Source: Candidatus Woesearchaeota archaeon
GTDB taxonomy: Archaea; Nanobdellota; Nanobdellia; Woesearchaeales; CG1-02-33-12
NCBI GenBank assembly: GCA_017609385.1
Contig: JAFCEA010000005.1
Coordinates: 1 to 47,511 of the forward strand
Reading direction: 5' to 3'
Length of the DNA stretch: 47,511 nt
A program made the position numbers and the translations under genes. Shown here in pieces: positions 39,923 through 47,469 of the stretch. Below the pieces are notes generated by a model that was not told the origin of the DNA, made no database searches, and saw only the letters and a list, made by a program, of their open reading frames with translations. Positions within the stretch are counted from its first letter, which is position 1; every line of letters starts with the position of its first letter.

Positions 39923-40591
39923 TTACCAGTTGAAAGGCCTTAGAAAGCTTTTGTATTTTGACTTTTTGATTAAATCCTTTATTTTTTTCTCCATCTCTTT
40001 ATGGCCTTCAAATTCTTTTTCCTTTAACCTGAATTCTTTTGTATGGTGATAGCTTCTATTATCTTTGTTGTTGAACTTCAGCTTTTTATGAAGCATCTCA
40101 TGATACATCAGATAATCAAGAAGCTCTTGTTCAGCATCTAAAAATATCCTGCTTATGATTATTGTGTCTGTATGATAATCATAAGAGCCGAGCTTTCTTT
40201 TTGAGTTGCTTCCCCACTCAAGATTAGAAATCTCAATAAAGTTGTAGAAATATTTTTTATTTATCCTGTTGAAAGAGCTTTCCAGTATTGGGTCTGACTT
40301 TTGTTTGGGGATTGATATATGAAGATTCCTTATAAAAGAATTATATAAATCAATGTTTATTGTCTGTTTTTTGTCATTAAACACCTTTAGAAGAAGGCTT
40401 TGTATTAATCCAATAACAATGTCCTTGCTTATATGTTTCCACTGCCTGCTCAGGCTGAACTCAAGATTATTTTTATAATGCCTTACATTAGCATTATATG
40501 GCTTGAACCTTGCAGTATATTTGAGTTTTACAGAATAATTAAATTCCTTATTAGGATAAAGCTTCTCAAAAGCTTCTTTAATTAGTTGCAT
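39923..40591 (-). CDS. SprT/YgjP-like metallopeptidase
   Basis: 222 residues. The zinc motif is HEMLH in LDYLMYHEMLHKKL (about residue 164), with a third His ligand probably in YHHTKEF downstream. The N-terminal part is basic and helix-rich. SprT-like proteins cut DNA-protein crosslinks, while YgjP-like ones are uncharacterised; the sequence does not decide between them. It lies between aIF5A and aRF1 on the same strand with its own spacing. Confidence 0.72.
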   Translation of the reverse strand: MQLIKEAFEKLYPNKEFNYSVKLKYTARFKPYNANVRHYKNNLEFSLSRQWKHISKDIVIGLIQSLLLKVFNDKKQTINIDLYNSFIRNLHISIPKQKSDPILESSFNRINKKYFYNFIEISNLEWGSNSKRKLGSYDYHTDTIIISRIFLDAEQELLDYLMYHEMLHKKLKFNNKDNRSYHHTKEFRLKEKEFEGHKEMEKKIKDLIKKSKYKSFLRPFNW

Positions 40592-40626
40592 TTTATAAAA
40601 GAAATATAACAGCTATAATAATCTTT

Positions 40627-43245
40627 TCAAACCTCATACCTTAGGATAGCAGCTATCTTGCCAAACTCCCTTAGCTGGATGCCCTCTCTTGTTTCTGTTG
40701 ATATTATCTTAACTGTAGTGCCAACTGTTTTTGCCAGCTTTTCCATTTCATCTATTGTATTGTCATCAAGGCTTTCTGAAAGCAATAAAGTATCTACGAC
40801 TCCAATCTCAAGGTTTTTCTTTACTTCATCAAGGCCATAGCTGACCATTCCTGGCTTTGTTGACAATAAATTAAAGAATTTTCCCATTATCTCTTTTTCA
40901 GCTGCTACCTCTTCTTTTGCCAGTACATCCTGGGATCTGTCTAATAATTCCTGCAGGCCAAATTCTTCGGTATAAGATAAATCCTTTATTGCAATTATCT
41001 TGTTTTTCACTTCTGTGGTTATATAACCCCCATCAATAAAATCATATTTTGTGGGGCCAGGGCCACCAACAATTATTCCCTTAAGATCTTTTAGTGTTAG
41101 AAACTGGTTTTTCATATATTCTGCAACCTTTTTATAGTGGTCTTTTGCAGCGCCCTCTCTTATTCTTGCAAAACGAGCTGCTGAATTATGGACAATTATT
41201 CCATTTGCTATGAAGTTTTTGTTTTTGACTGATATATCAATCATTTTTACTTTCTTATTGATTTTTTCTATCTTGTTTATCTTAATTGGAAGAATTGGAT
41301 AATTGTAAATAATCTCTAGTTGATTATACAGTTTTTTATCTTTAATATTAGATAAAATTGAATTTTTGAAAGTTTGTTTGCTCATCATTCTTTCATTTCT
41401 AAAAAAGTTATTAACTTTGGGAAACAATTCAAGATTATAGCCTGATTTTTCTATCAATTTCCTTATTTTTCTTCCTGAAACTATTATTTGTCTGGAATAG
41501 CTTGAATCTGATTTTTTATTAAGGAGAGCACTTAATTTATTAGTTTTTTCATGAAAGCTGAAACCAATGTGTTTTTTGAACAATTGAATTGATTTTTTTT
41601 CAGTTATATCAACTGTAAATCTTGGATTATTGCTATATTTATTTGCTTTATTGTCATATTCCAACAATGAACTTAAAATAGAAAACCTTAACAGTGCAAG
41701 TTGGGTATGTTGAGCCAATTTCTTATTATTTACCCCCAAGGCAATTCCTCTTTTGATATTAACATATCCATCTGCGTCAAATAATCCTCTTAAGAAAGCT
41801 GCAACAATCCCATTATCAGATTGGAGTATTTTTTTAGGGATTTCAGAATTTGAGGCTTTCCTTATTTCCAGGAATTCTTCTTTGATTAATCTAACCAATG
41901 GTCTGCTAGTAAATCTTATTTGATGGTAGTTTTTGCTTTCTCTAAATCTATAGCTGGAATTTATTTTGAAGAATTGATTGAATTTTCTCTGGTAAGTTAA
42001 CGCTAATTGTTTATTTTGCTCAAAGAAAGTAACCCTATCAGTTTCTATGCAACCATCATCTCCTATGAGATATCCTAGAAATTGAGCAAACTCTTCATTT
42101 AAACTATTTGGCAAATTTATATTTTTATACATATAAGGCTGGGTATAATCTTTTAAAAATTTATCAAAATTAATATTTAAGCTATTACACACCATTTTTA
42201 ATGGCATCCTGCATGCAGTTGATTTACCAACTTCATAACGGGAGATTGTTGTTTGTGCTAAACCTGCTTCTTCTGCTAATTGCCTTTGAAGCAATCCCTT
42301 TTTTAATCTTCTTTTCTTTAGAAATTCCTGGCCTTCTCTGGTTATGATAAAAGAATTATAATATTTTTTTGAATTTATTTCTTGTATTTTTCCTTTGATG
42401 TATATTTTTTCAGGCATTATTAGATAATCTCCCTGTTTTAATTCCTCAGCAGATTTTTCAATGATTCTTTCAGAAGTTGCTACAAAAAACAAATGATCTT
42501 TAGATGATTGAATTTCTAAACGTGGATTTTTAGTAATAATCTTGTAAATTTTGTTCTTCTTTACATTCCATTTGTCTATGATATTTGAATCAAAAATTGC
42601 AAAATTGTTCTTAATCGTAACAGACTTAATTATGTTTGGATTATGAATAGTTTCAATTTTTGGAAGAGAACCATCAGATAATTGGATTAAGGACTCATTT
42701 ACAAGACATTGTCCTCCTGCCCTTTGTTTTCCAGGCACTTGTGAATGAGTTTTAACCAAAGGGATTATTGTTTTTCCCTTTAAAAGAGCAATGTTTGCAT
42801 CTCTCCTGTCTAGTACAACAAGACCATAAACCTCTTTTGTGTCAAGCATATCTCTCAACAAATCAAGAACAAACTGCTTGTCACACCTGTATATTCGGGT
42901 ATTTAAAGGCACTGGCGGCTCTATGCTCCATACTTCCAAATCAATCTGACCTTCTCTTTCAGCAACATTTCCAGAGAAAACAGCCAAGCCATTTTTTGGT
43001 GTCTGCTTAAATAAGCGCAAGTGCTGAATCATTCTTTCAAGGCCATCTATAACATTCTTCCTTGTTGTGGCTGATTTTATGTTAGCAGCAGTCCCCTGCT
43101 CCTGTTTCAGATGGTTTATTATTTTGTTTAAGTCATATCCTGTAGGCATATACACTGTAATAAGCTCTGTGTGCGGCCTTCTGAATACCTCGAGCTTCTT
43201 GATAAATTTCTTTAGTTCATACCTTTGTTTTTCAGTTAGTGCCAT
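40627..43245 (-). CDS. prf1: Peptide chain release factor aRF1 interrupted by an intein
   Basis: 872 residues before splicing. The N-extein is residues 1-179 and ends RAGGQ; the intein is 180-687; the C-extein is 688-872 and starts SAARFARIREGAAKDHY. The joined protein is 364 residues with the normal eRF1/aRF1 layout: N-terminal stop-codon reader, M domain with GGQ that triggers peptide release, and C-terminal domain. The intein lies exactly after GGQ, so release activity requires splicing. The NIKS-like loop is near NIKSATTRK (55-63). The gene is downstream of and divergent from tRNA-Pro. Confidence 0.96.
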   Translation of the reverse strand: MALTEKQRYELKKFIKKLEVFRRPHTELITVYMPTGYDLNKIINHLKQEQGTAANIKSATTRKNVIDGLERMIQHLRLFKQTPKNGLAVFSGNVAEREGQIDLEVWSIEPPVPLNTRIYRCDKQFVLDLLRDMLDTKEVYGLVVLDRRDANIALLKGKTIIPLVKTHSQVPGKQRAGGQCLVNESLIQLSDGSLPKIETIHNPNIIKSVTIKNNFAIFDSNIIDKWNVKKNKIYKIITKNPRLEIQSSKDHLFFVATSERIIEKSAEELKQGDYLIMPEKIYIKGKIQEINSKKYYNSFIITREGQEFLKKRRLKKGLLQRQLAEEAGLAQTTISRYEVGKSTACRMPLKMVCNSLNINFDKFLKDYTQPYMYKNINLPNSLNEEFAQFLGYLIGDDGCIETDRVTFFEQNKQLALTYQRKFNQFFKINSSYRFRESKNYHQIRFTSRPLVRLIKEEFLEIRKASNSEIPKKILQSDNGIVAAFLRGLFDADGYVNIKRGIALGVNNKKLAQHTQLALLRFSILSSLLEYDNKANKYSNNPRFTVDITEKKSIQLFKKHIGFSFHEKTNKLSALLNKKSDSSYSRQIIVSGRKIRKLIEKSGYNLELFPKVNNFFRNERMMSKQTFKNSILSNIKDKKLYNQLEIIYNYPILPIKINKIEKINKKVKMIDISVKNKNFIANGIIVHNSAARFARIREGAAKDHYKKVAEYMKNQFLTLKDLKGIIVGGPGPTKYDFIDGGYITTEVKNKIIAIKDLSYTEEFGLQELLDRSQDVLAKEEVAAEKEIMGKFFNLLSTKPGMVSYGLDEVKKNLEIGVVDTLLLSESLDDNTIDEMEKLAKTVGTTVKIISTETREGIQLREFGKIAAILRYEV
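41185..42708 (-). mobile_element. Intein of aRF1 with LAGLIDADG homing endonuclease and HTH
   Basis: 508 residues. It begins with Cys1 (CLVNESLIQLSDGSLP, block A), has a block B-like SSKDHLFF, and ends MIDISVKNKNFIANGIIVHN followed by Ser+1, so all residues for class 1 splicing are present. LAGLIDADG motifs are FLGYLIGDDGC (about precursor residues 389-399) and FLRGLFDADG (about 484-493). Between block B and the endonuclease is an XRE-like helix-turn-helix (303-362; QRQLAEEAGLAQTTISRYE). The endonuclease looks intact, so it may still be mobile. Confidence 0.93.
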
Positions 43246-43316
43246 AGCTATAAAGAATTAGAGGCCATATATAAAATTTTGGTAAAAGTTGGTTATCTAA
43301 AATCTAAAACAAAAGA

Positions 43317-43325
43317 TTTAAATAA
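43317..43325 (+). promoter_or_regulatory. TATA box of tRNA-Pro and the eL43 operon
   Basis: TTTAAATAA lies 28 bp before tRNA-Pro. No further TATA box is apparent between the tRNA and eL43, so it likely drives both. Confidence 0.6.
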
Positions 43326-43392
43326 TGCCCCAATCCCCCAAAATAAATAGTTGGGGCTGTAGGGTAGCTTGGTTCATCCTTTCTGGTTTGGG

Positions 43393-43409
43393 TTGTTAAA
43401 ACACAAGAA
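43393..43409 (+). other. tRNA-Pro intron 1 at 37/38 (17 nt)
   Basis: Strict BHB: central helix T43387.G43407, T43388-A43406, T43389-A43405, G43390-C43404; 5' bulge G43391 G43392 | T43393; 3' bulge A43408 A43409 | A43410; distal pairs T43394-A43403, G43395-C43402, T43396-A43401. Same length as the corresponding intron of tRNA-Val. Confidence 0.92.
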
Positions 43410-43430
43410 ACCAGACGACCCCGGTTCAAA

Positions 43431-43525
43431 CCAAATGGTTACGCTCATTTGATACGCAAAGAGCGACATTCAATTGCTTTGCAATTGAAGTCCCTCAAGT
43501 TCATTACGCTCACCAGTTGTGAAAG
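43431..43525 (+). other. tRNA-Pro intron 2 in the T-loop at 59/60 (95 nt)
   Basis: Strict BHB: central helix T43425-A43523, T43426-A43522, C43427-G43521, A43428-T43520; 5' bulge A43429 A43430 | C43431; 3' bulge A43524 G43525 | T43526. The distal helix pairs CAAATGG (43432-43438) with CCAGTTG (43513-43519) with one A/G mismatch. The first exon-intron pair that differs from tRNA-Val (A-T instead of G.T) preserves pairing. Confidence 0.9.
43432..43497 (+). repeat. 66-nt core shared by the two T-loop introns, copy 2
   Basis: One mismatch in 66 to 6796-6861, located in the loop of the 9-bp TTCAATTGC/GCAATTGAA hairpin. The 5' hairpin arm CAAATG can pair locally with CATTTG or long-range with the end of the intron to complete the BHB. 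Confidence 0.93.
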
Positions 43526-43563
43526 TCCGGGCAGCCCCAGTTTATGGTAATATAAGAAACAAA

Positions 43564-43800
43564 ATGGCAAAAGTCAAGGGTTTAGGGTCCATTAAAAGAT
43601 TTGGATCAAGGTATGGAAGAACAGTCAAGCTAAAACTTGCTAAGATTGAAAAGGAGCAGAGAAAAAAGCATAAGTGCCCGTACTGCAATAGCTTGCAGGT
43701 CAAAAGGGTGGCTGTTGGAATATGGTTCTGCAAGAAATGCAAGACTAAGTTCACTGGAAAGGCCTATACTCTTGCAAAAGAAGAGAAGAAGGTGCTCTAA
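43564..43800 (+). CDS. rpl37ae: Ribosomal protein eL43 (L37Ae)
   Basis: 78 residues, a zinc-ribbon protein of the large subunit. The start MAKVKGLGSIKRFGSRYGRT is typical; the in-frame ATG at 43519 is inside tRNA-Pro and is rejected. Zinc ligands are CPYC and CKKC. It is the first gene of the operon eL43, rpoP, pcc1, pfdB, UPF0147, a common archaeal order. Confidence 0.95.
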   Translation: MAKVKGLGSIKRFGSRYGRTVKLKLAKIEKEQRKKHKCPYCNSLQVKRVAVGIWFCKKCKTKFTGKAYTLAKEEKKVL

Positions 43801-43938
43801 ATGGTAGAATACAGATGTTTTGATTGTAATAAAAAGGTGTCCATAGATTACCTGAAAAAAAAGATTAGATGCCCTTACTGCGGCTCTAAAATACTTTTCA
43901 AGCCAAGAACAACAATAACAAAGGTCAAAGCCAGATGA
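43801..43938 (+). CDS. rpoP: RNA polymerase subunit Rpo12 (RpoP)
   Basis: 45 residues. MVEYRCFDCNKKVSIDYLKK and CPYCGSKILFKPR are the archaeal Rpo12 pattern, with CxxC pairs binding one zinc. It starts directly at the eL43 stop and overlaps pcc1 by four bases (ATGA). Its size is normal for this subunit. Confidence 0.95.
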   Translation: MVEYRCFDCNKKVSIDYLKKKIRCPYCGSKILFKPRTTITKVKAR

Positions 43939-44168
43939 TTTATTCAGCTAGAATAAGGGTCTATAAAAATCCAGACATTATTTACAAATGCTTTTGTTCA
44001 GAATCAAAAAGTTTAAAAACAGACAGGTCAGATTACACTATCAAAAAATACAAGGATTACATTGAATTCAATATCAAGGCAAAAGACTCTGTTGCATTAA
44101 GGGCAACCCTTAATTCAATCACAAAACTGCTTACTGTTTATGAAAAAATAGGGGGATTAAAAAAATGA
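43935..44168 (+). CDS. pcc1: KEOPS subunit Pcc1
   Basis: 77 residues. It is the small dimerising subunit of the KEOPS complex that makes t6A37 in tRNAs decoding ANN codons. The fold is a short alpha/beta protein: ARIRVYKNPDIIYKCFCSES, YIEFNIKAKDSVALRATLNS. It overlaps both neighbours by ATGA, so translation is coupled in the operon. Confidence 0.85.
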   Translation: MIYSARIRVYKNPDIIYKCFCSESKSLKTDRSDYTIKKYKDYIEFNIKAKDSVALRATLNSITKLLTVYEKIGGLKK

Positions 44169-44494
44169 ATGTTTCAAAGGAAACCGAGCAAAAAATCCAG
44201 CAGCTGCAGCTTATTGAACAAAGCATGCAACAGTTTTTAATGCAAAAACAAAGCTTTCAAACACAGCTAGTGGAAATAGAATCAGCATTAAAAGAGCTGG
44301 ATAATTCTGAAACTGCATATAAGATTGTGGGCAACATAATGGTTTCCTCAAAAAAAGAGGAACTAGAGAAAGACCTAAAATCAAAAAAAGAAACAGTTGA
44401 GCTAAGGATAAAGATGCTTGAAAAACAAGAGGAAAAAATCAAGGAAAAGGCAGATAAAATTCAAAAAGAAGTTCTCAAAGAAATAAAGGAGTAA
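44165..44494 (+). CDS. pfdB: Prefoldin subunit beta
   Basis: 109 residues, a coiled-coil chaperone subunit that captures unfolded proteins. Two long helices (about 1-45 and 70-109) flank the beta hairpin SETAYKIVGNIMVSS. The ATG overlaps the pcc1 stop. A prefoldin alpha subunit would be needed and is not in the window. Confidence 0.94.
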   Translation: MNVSKETEQKIQQLQLIEQSMQQFLMQKQSFQTQLVEIESALKELDNSETAYKIVGNIMVSSKKEELEKDLKSKKETVELRIKMLEKQEEKIKEKADKIQKEVLKEIKE

Positions 44495-44505
44495 TAACCC
44501 TAAAG

Positions 44506-44760
44506 ATGACAGAAGAAAAAATAAAAGAGATTATTGATGCCCTTTCAGAACTTGGCAATGATTTAGCAGTTCCTAAGAACATAAAGAACAGAATAAACCA
44601 TATGATTGATATTTTAAAAGATGATTCAGAACTATCGATAAGAGTTAACAAGGTCTTGAATGATCTTGATGAGATAGCAGATGACACAAACATGCAGGCT
44701 TACACAAGAATACAGATATTGAATATTGTATCTTTATTAGAAACAACTCAAACTAGCTGA
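44506..44760 (+). CDS. UPF0147-family protein
   Basis: 84 residues, all helical: NDLAVPKNIKNRINHMIDIL, then SIRVNKVLNDLDEIADDTNM, the signature of the archaeal UPF0147 family, function unknown. It starts 11 bp after pfdB and ends overlapping the MscS gene stop by eight bases on the opposite strand. Confidence 0.9.
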   Translation: MTEEKIKEIIDALSELGNDLAVPKNIKNRINHMIDILKDDSELSIRVNKVLNDLDEIADDTNMQAYTRIQILNIVSLLETTQTS

Positions 44761-45340
44761 ACTTTTTCCTTTTAAGCTTCACAACTGTTTTCTTTGTTAA
44801 TAAAGAATTTGGAATATAAATTATATCCCCTTGTTTTGTCTCTATCTTTGTTTCAATAAGGTTTATATGAACAACTTTCCCCTCAGTGCTATCAACCTTG
44901 AGGATATCACCCTCTTTAATAAATCTTTTCTGATGAATAAATAACCCTGCGAACATATTGGGCATAAAGTCTTTTATTGAAAGTAAAACTGAGATTATTA
45001 TTATGATTAGTACGGCTCCTGATATCATATGCAGAACAACTGTTGTAAGGCCAAGCTGGTTTAAGGCCATAACAATAAATATAAAATAAATAAAGTAGGT
45101 AATAAAAGTGGAGATTATCTCCTCTACAGAAACCTTGATTCCAGCTGCTTTTTTTATAATTCTATTGAGTTCAACCTCATGAAGTGCTTTCTGGATAAGC
45201 TTGCCAAGGATCTTCCCCAATACAAGACCTATGAGCACAATTATTACTGCAACAACCAGTTTAGTAAAAATACCAGATAATAGTTTGGGCAAAATATTTA
45301 TTGAGTTAGTAATCACAGATGCATTATTTACAGGATCCAT
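44753..45340 (-). CDS. MscS-family mechanosensitive channel
   Basis: 195 residues, shorter than typical MscS. Membrane helices include VVAVIIVLIGLVLGKILGKL and TYFIYFIFIVMALNQLG. The pore helix with small residues and the beta domain start KEGDILKVDSTEGKVVHINLIETKIET and YIPNSLLTKKTV are recognisable. The usual C-terminal domain is absent. It would release solutes under osmotic stress. Confidence 0.88.
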   Translation of the reverse strand: MDPVNNASVITNSINILPKLLSGIFTKLVVAVIIVLIGLVLGKILGKLIQKALHEVELNRIIKKAAGIKVSVEEIISTFITYFIYFIFIVMALNQLGLTTVVLHMISGAVLIIIIISVLLSIKDFMPNMFAGLFIHQKRFIKEGDILKVDSTEGKVVHINLIETKIETKQGDIIYIPNSLLTKKTVVKLKRKKFS

Positions 45341-45438
45341 AGCAAACCTTGGTGTTTATTCATTTAAAAAACTTATGCTTTTCTATGAAAAAAATTAGTT
45401 AGAAAAGAATATAAAGAGAGTTTACTTTTTATTAAAAT

Positions 45439-46596
45439 ATGGCACAGAAAAAGAAAACAAAGCATGTTAAACTAGATGAAAGGCTAAAGAAAAGACCTGA
45501 AAAGAAAACCAATTATGATAAAATAAAAGAGCTTGAGCAGGAGCTTTCAACCACAAAATACAACAAAAGAACCCAGCACCATATTGGCTTGGTAAAGGCA
45601 AGGATAGCTAATTTAAAGAAAAAAGAGCTTGCACGTTCAGCATCAAAAGGAAAAAAAGATGGCTATTCTGTAAGAAAAACAGGCGATGGAACAGTTATTA
45701 TATTAGGATTTCCATCAGTAGGAAAATCAACCCTGCTAAACAGCATTACAAACGCTAATTCACAAATAGGCACATATGATTTTACAACGCTTAAGGTAAT
45801 ACCTGGAATCATAAAATACAAACATGCAAAGATTCAGATTCTTGATGTCCCAGGGGTTGTATCTGGTGCTGCATCTGGCCGAGGTCGTGGAAAAGAGGTG
45901 CTTGCAGTAATACGCAACTGTGATTTGGTTATTATTCTATTAGATATAAATCAGCTTAAGGCATATAATGTTTTATGCAAAGAGCTTTATGAAGCAGGAA
46001 TACGTCTAAATCAGGAAGAGCCTGATGTAAGGATAAAAAAGAAAGCCCGCGGAGGAATACAGATAGGCAAGACTGTTCATTTGCCAGATTTAGATGACAA
46101 GACAATAAAAAGCATACTAAAGGAGTTCTCAATATCAAATGCAGAGGTTCTCATAAGAACTCCAATAAATGCAGACCAGTTTATTGATTGCATTGAGGGA
46201 AACAGGAAATATCTTCCAGGCATTGTTATTGTAAATAAGATTGACCTGGCTACTCCTGAACAGATTGCTGGTGCTAAGAAAATATTTCCTGATGCCTTAT
46301 TTATATGTGCCAATAAAGAGGGTTATACTAATGAACTCAAAGAAAAGATATACAACGGGCTTGAACTTATCAATATATACCTAAAAGAAGTAGGGAAAAA
46401 AGCAGATTTAAAAATTCCCCTGATAATGAATAAGGGTTGTACAATAAGGGATGTATGCAGCAAATTACACCAGGATTTTATAACAAAATTCAAATATGCT
46501 AGGGTTTGGGGAAAATCTGCAAAGTTTGACGGCCAGATGCTTAGATTAAAACACAAACTTTTAGATGGAGATGTTGTTGAGCTTCATTTAAGATAA
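45439..46596 (+). CDS. DRG-family GTPase (Obg-related, TGS domain)
   Basis: 385 residues. A helical basic N-terminus precedes the G domain: G1 LGFPSVGKSTLLNSIT, G2 around TYDFTTL, G3 LDVPGVVSGAASGRGRGKE, and G4 IVNKIDL. The C-terminal TGS domain ends KYARVWGKSAKFDGQMLRLK. DRG proteins act on ribosomes in archaea and eukaryotes. Length is normal (about 365-400). It ends overlapping the convergent gene by nine bases. Confidence 0.95.
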   Translation: MAQKKKTKHVKLDERLKKRPEKKTNYDKIKELEQELSTTKYNKRTQHHIGLVKARIANLKKKELARSASKGKKDGYSVRKTGDGTVIILGFPSVGKSTLLNSITNANSQIGTYDFTTLKVIPGIIKYKHAKIQILDVPGVVSGAASGRGRGKEVLAVIRNCDLVIILLDINQLKAYNVLCKELYEAGIRLNQEEPDVRIKKKARGGIQIGKTVHLPDLDDKTIKSILKEFSISNAEVLIRTPINADQFIDCIEGNRKYLPGIVIVNKIDLATPEQIAGAKKIFPDALFICANKEGYTNELKEKIYNGLELINIYLKEVGKKADLKIPLIMNKGCTIRDVCSKLHQDFITKFKYARVWGKSAKFDGQMLRLKHKLLDGDVVELHLR

Positions 46597-47469
46597 GCTC
46601 TTTAAGTAATCTTTTTTGTATTTAAAGCCATTCTTCTTTGTTAATTTTGATATTGCCTTATCAATCCCAGAGCCATATTGTGCAGCTGTTTTCTTCCTGA
46701 ATGCCAACTCTTTTGGCAGTCCTAAATCAAGTGCAATTTCACGTAGTATGTATTTTCTTATATTATTTTTTATTTTGTATTCTGATGGAATTTGCATGGC
46801 TAATTTTATTATATTTTCATCAAGAAATGGTGTGACTAATTTTGCATTCAGGTTTTTGGCTATAAGAAAGTCCCTTTCAATGTCATTATAGATGTTTTTG
46901 ATGCTTGACCAGCACTCTTTATTTATGTTTTTTATATTTTCAAACCTGCTGTATCCTGCAAACATTTCATCAGAACCAGTACCAGTAAATAAAGTGTTTA
47001 TTGAATCTTCTTTTGCAAGCCTTATTCCTGCATAAAGCACAGAGCCAACTCCCACATCAACAATATCTGTTTGTTTTAGTATCTTAATTGTTTTTTTTAT
47101 TATTTTTTCTGTTTTATCTAATTCAAGGGTTACTGTTTTTAGCTTTAGGTTAAGAGCCAAAGCTGTTCTTTCTGCCCATTCAATGTCTTTAGAGTTCTTG
47201 AGGCCAATGCAATAACAAGTGAGGTTGAGATTTAGTTTTTTGCATATCAATGCAATTATTGAGGAGTCTATACCTCCTGAGAAAAGAATCCCAAATTTCT
47301 TTAAGTTAATAGTTCTTTTTTTTATTGATTTTACAAGTTTCTCTTTAACTAACTCCCTGCACCTTTCTTTATTTGTTTCTATCTTGTTTGTCTTCAGGCC
47401 ATTAATATATTTATCCCATTCATCCTGGCTAATCAGTTTTTTATTTTTAATTATGCCTTGCATTTCCAT
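46588..47469 (-). CDS. Asparagine synthase-like protein, synthetase domain only
   Basis: 293 residues. It has the ATP-pyrophosphatase P-loop FGILFSGGIDSSIIALICKK and the later TGTGSDEMFAGYSRFENI, as in AsnB C-terminal domains. The N-terminal glutaminase domain with Cys2 is absent, so ammonia must be free or come from a partner. It may make asparagine or adenylate another carboxylate. A TTTTTAAA box near 47490 is about 25 bp from ATG 47469, suggesting leaderless expression. Confidence 0.82.
   Translation of the reverse strand: MEMQGIIKNKKLISQDEWDKYINGLKTNKIETNKERCRELVKEKLVKSIKKRTINLKKFGILFSGGIDSSIIALICKKLNLNLTCYCIGLKNSKDIEWAERTALALNLKLKTVTLELDKTEKIIKKTIKILKQTDIVDVGVGSVLYAGIRLAKEDSINTLFTGTGSDEMFAGYSRFENIKNINKECWSSIKNIYNDIERDFLIAKNLNAKLVTPFLDENIIKLAMQIPSEYKIKNNIRKYILREIALDLGLPKELAFRKKTAAQYGSGIDKAISKLTKKNGFKYKKDYLKSLS

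Larger units (their letters stand above)
43353..43539 (+). tRNA. tRNA-Pro(TGG) with two introns, one in the T-loop
   Basis: Acceptor GGGGCTG (43353-43359) pairs perfectly with CAGCCCC (43532-43538); discriminator A43539. The anticodon stem TCTGG (43382-43386) pairs with CCAGA (43411-43415), anticodon TGG (43389-43391). T-stem CCCGG (43420-43424) pairs with CCGGG (43527-43531). Intron 1 (17 nt) is at 37/38 and intron 2 (95 nt) is at 59/60. Both junctions fit strict BHB motifs. Spliced T-loop is TTCAAAT. The tRNA ends 24 bp before the eL43 start. Confidence 0.93.

Noticed and set aside
40627..43245. The 872-residue aRF1 as a fused two-domain release factor
   Set aside because: The middle 508 residues have intein ends (Cys1, His-Asn, Ser+1) and LAGLIDADG motifs, and the flanks join into a normal aRF1.
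43519..43563. ATG at 43519 as the start of eL43
   Set aside because: It lies inside tRNA-Pro; the conserved N-terminus begins at ATG 43564.
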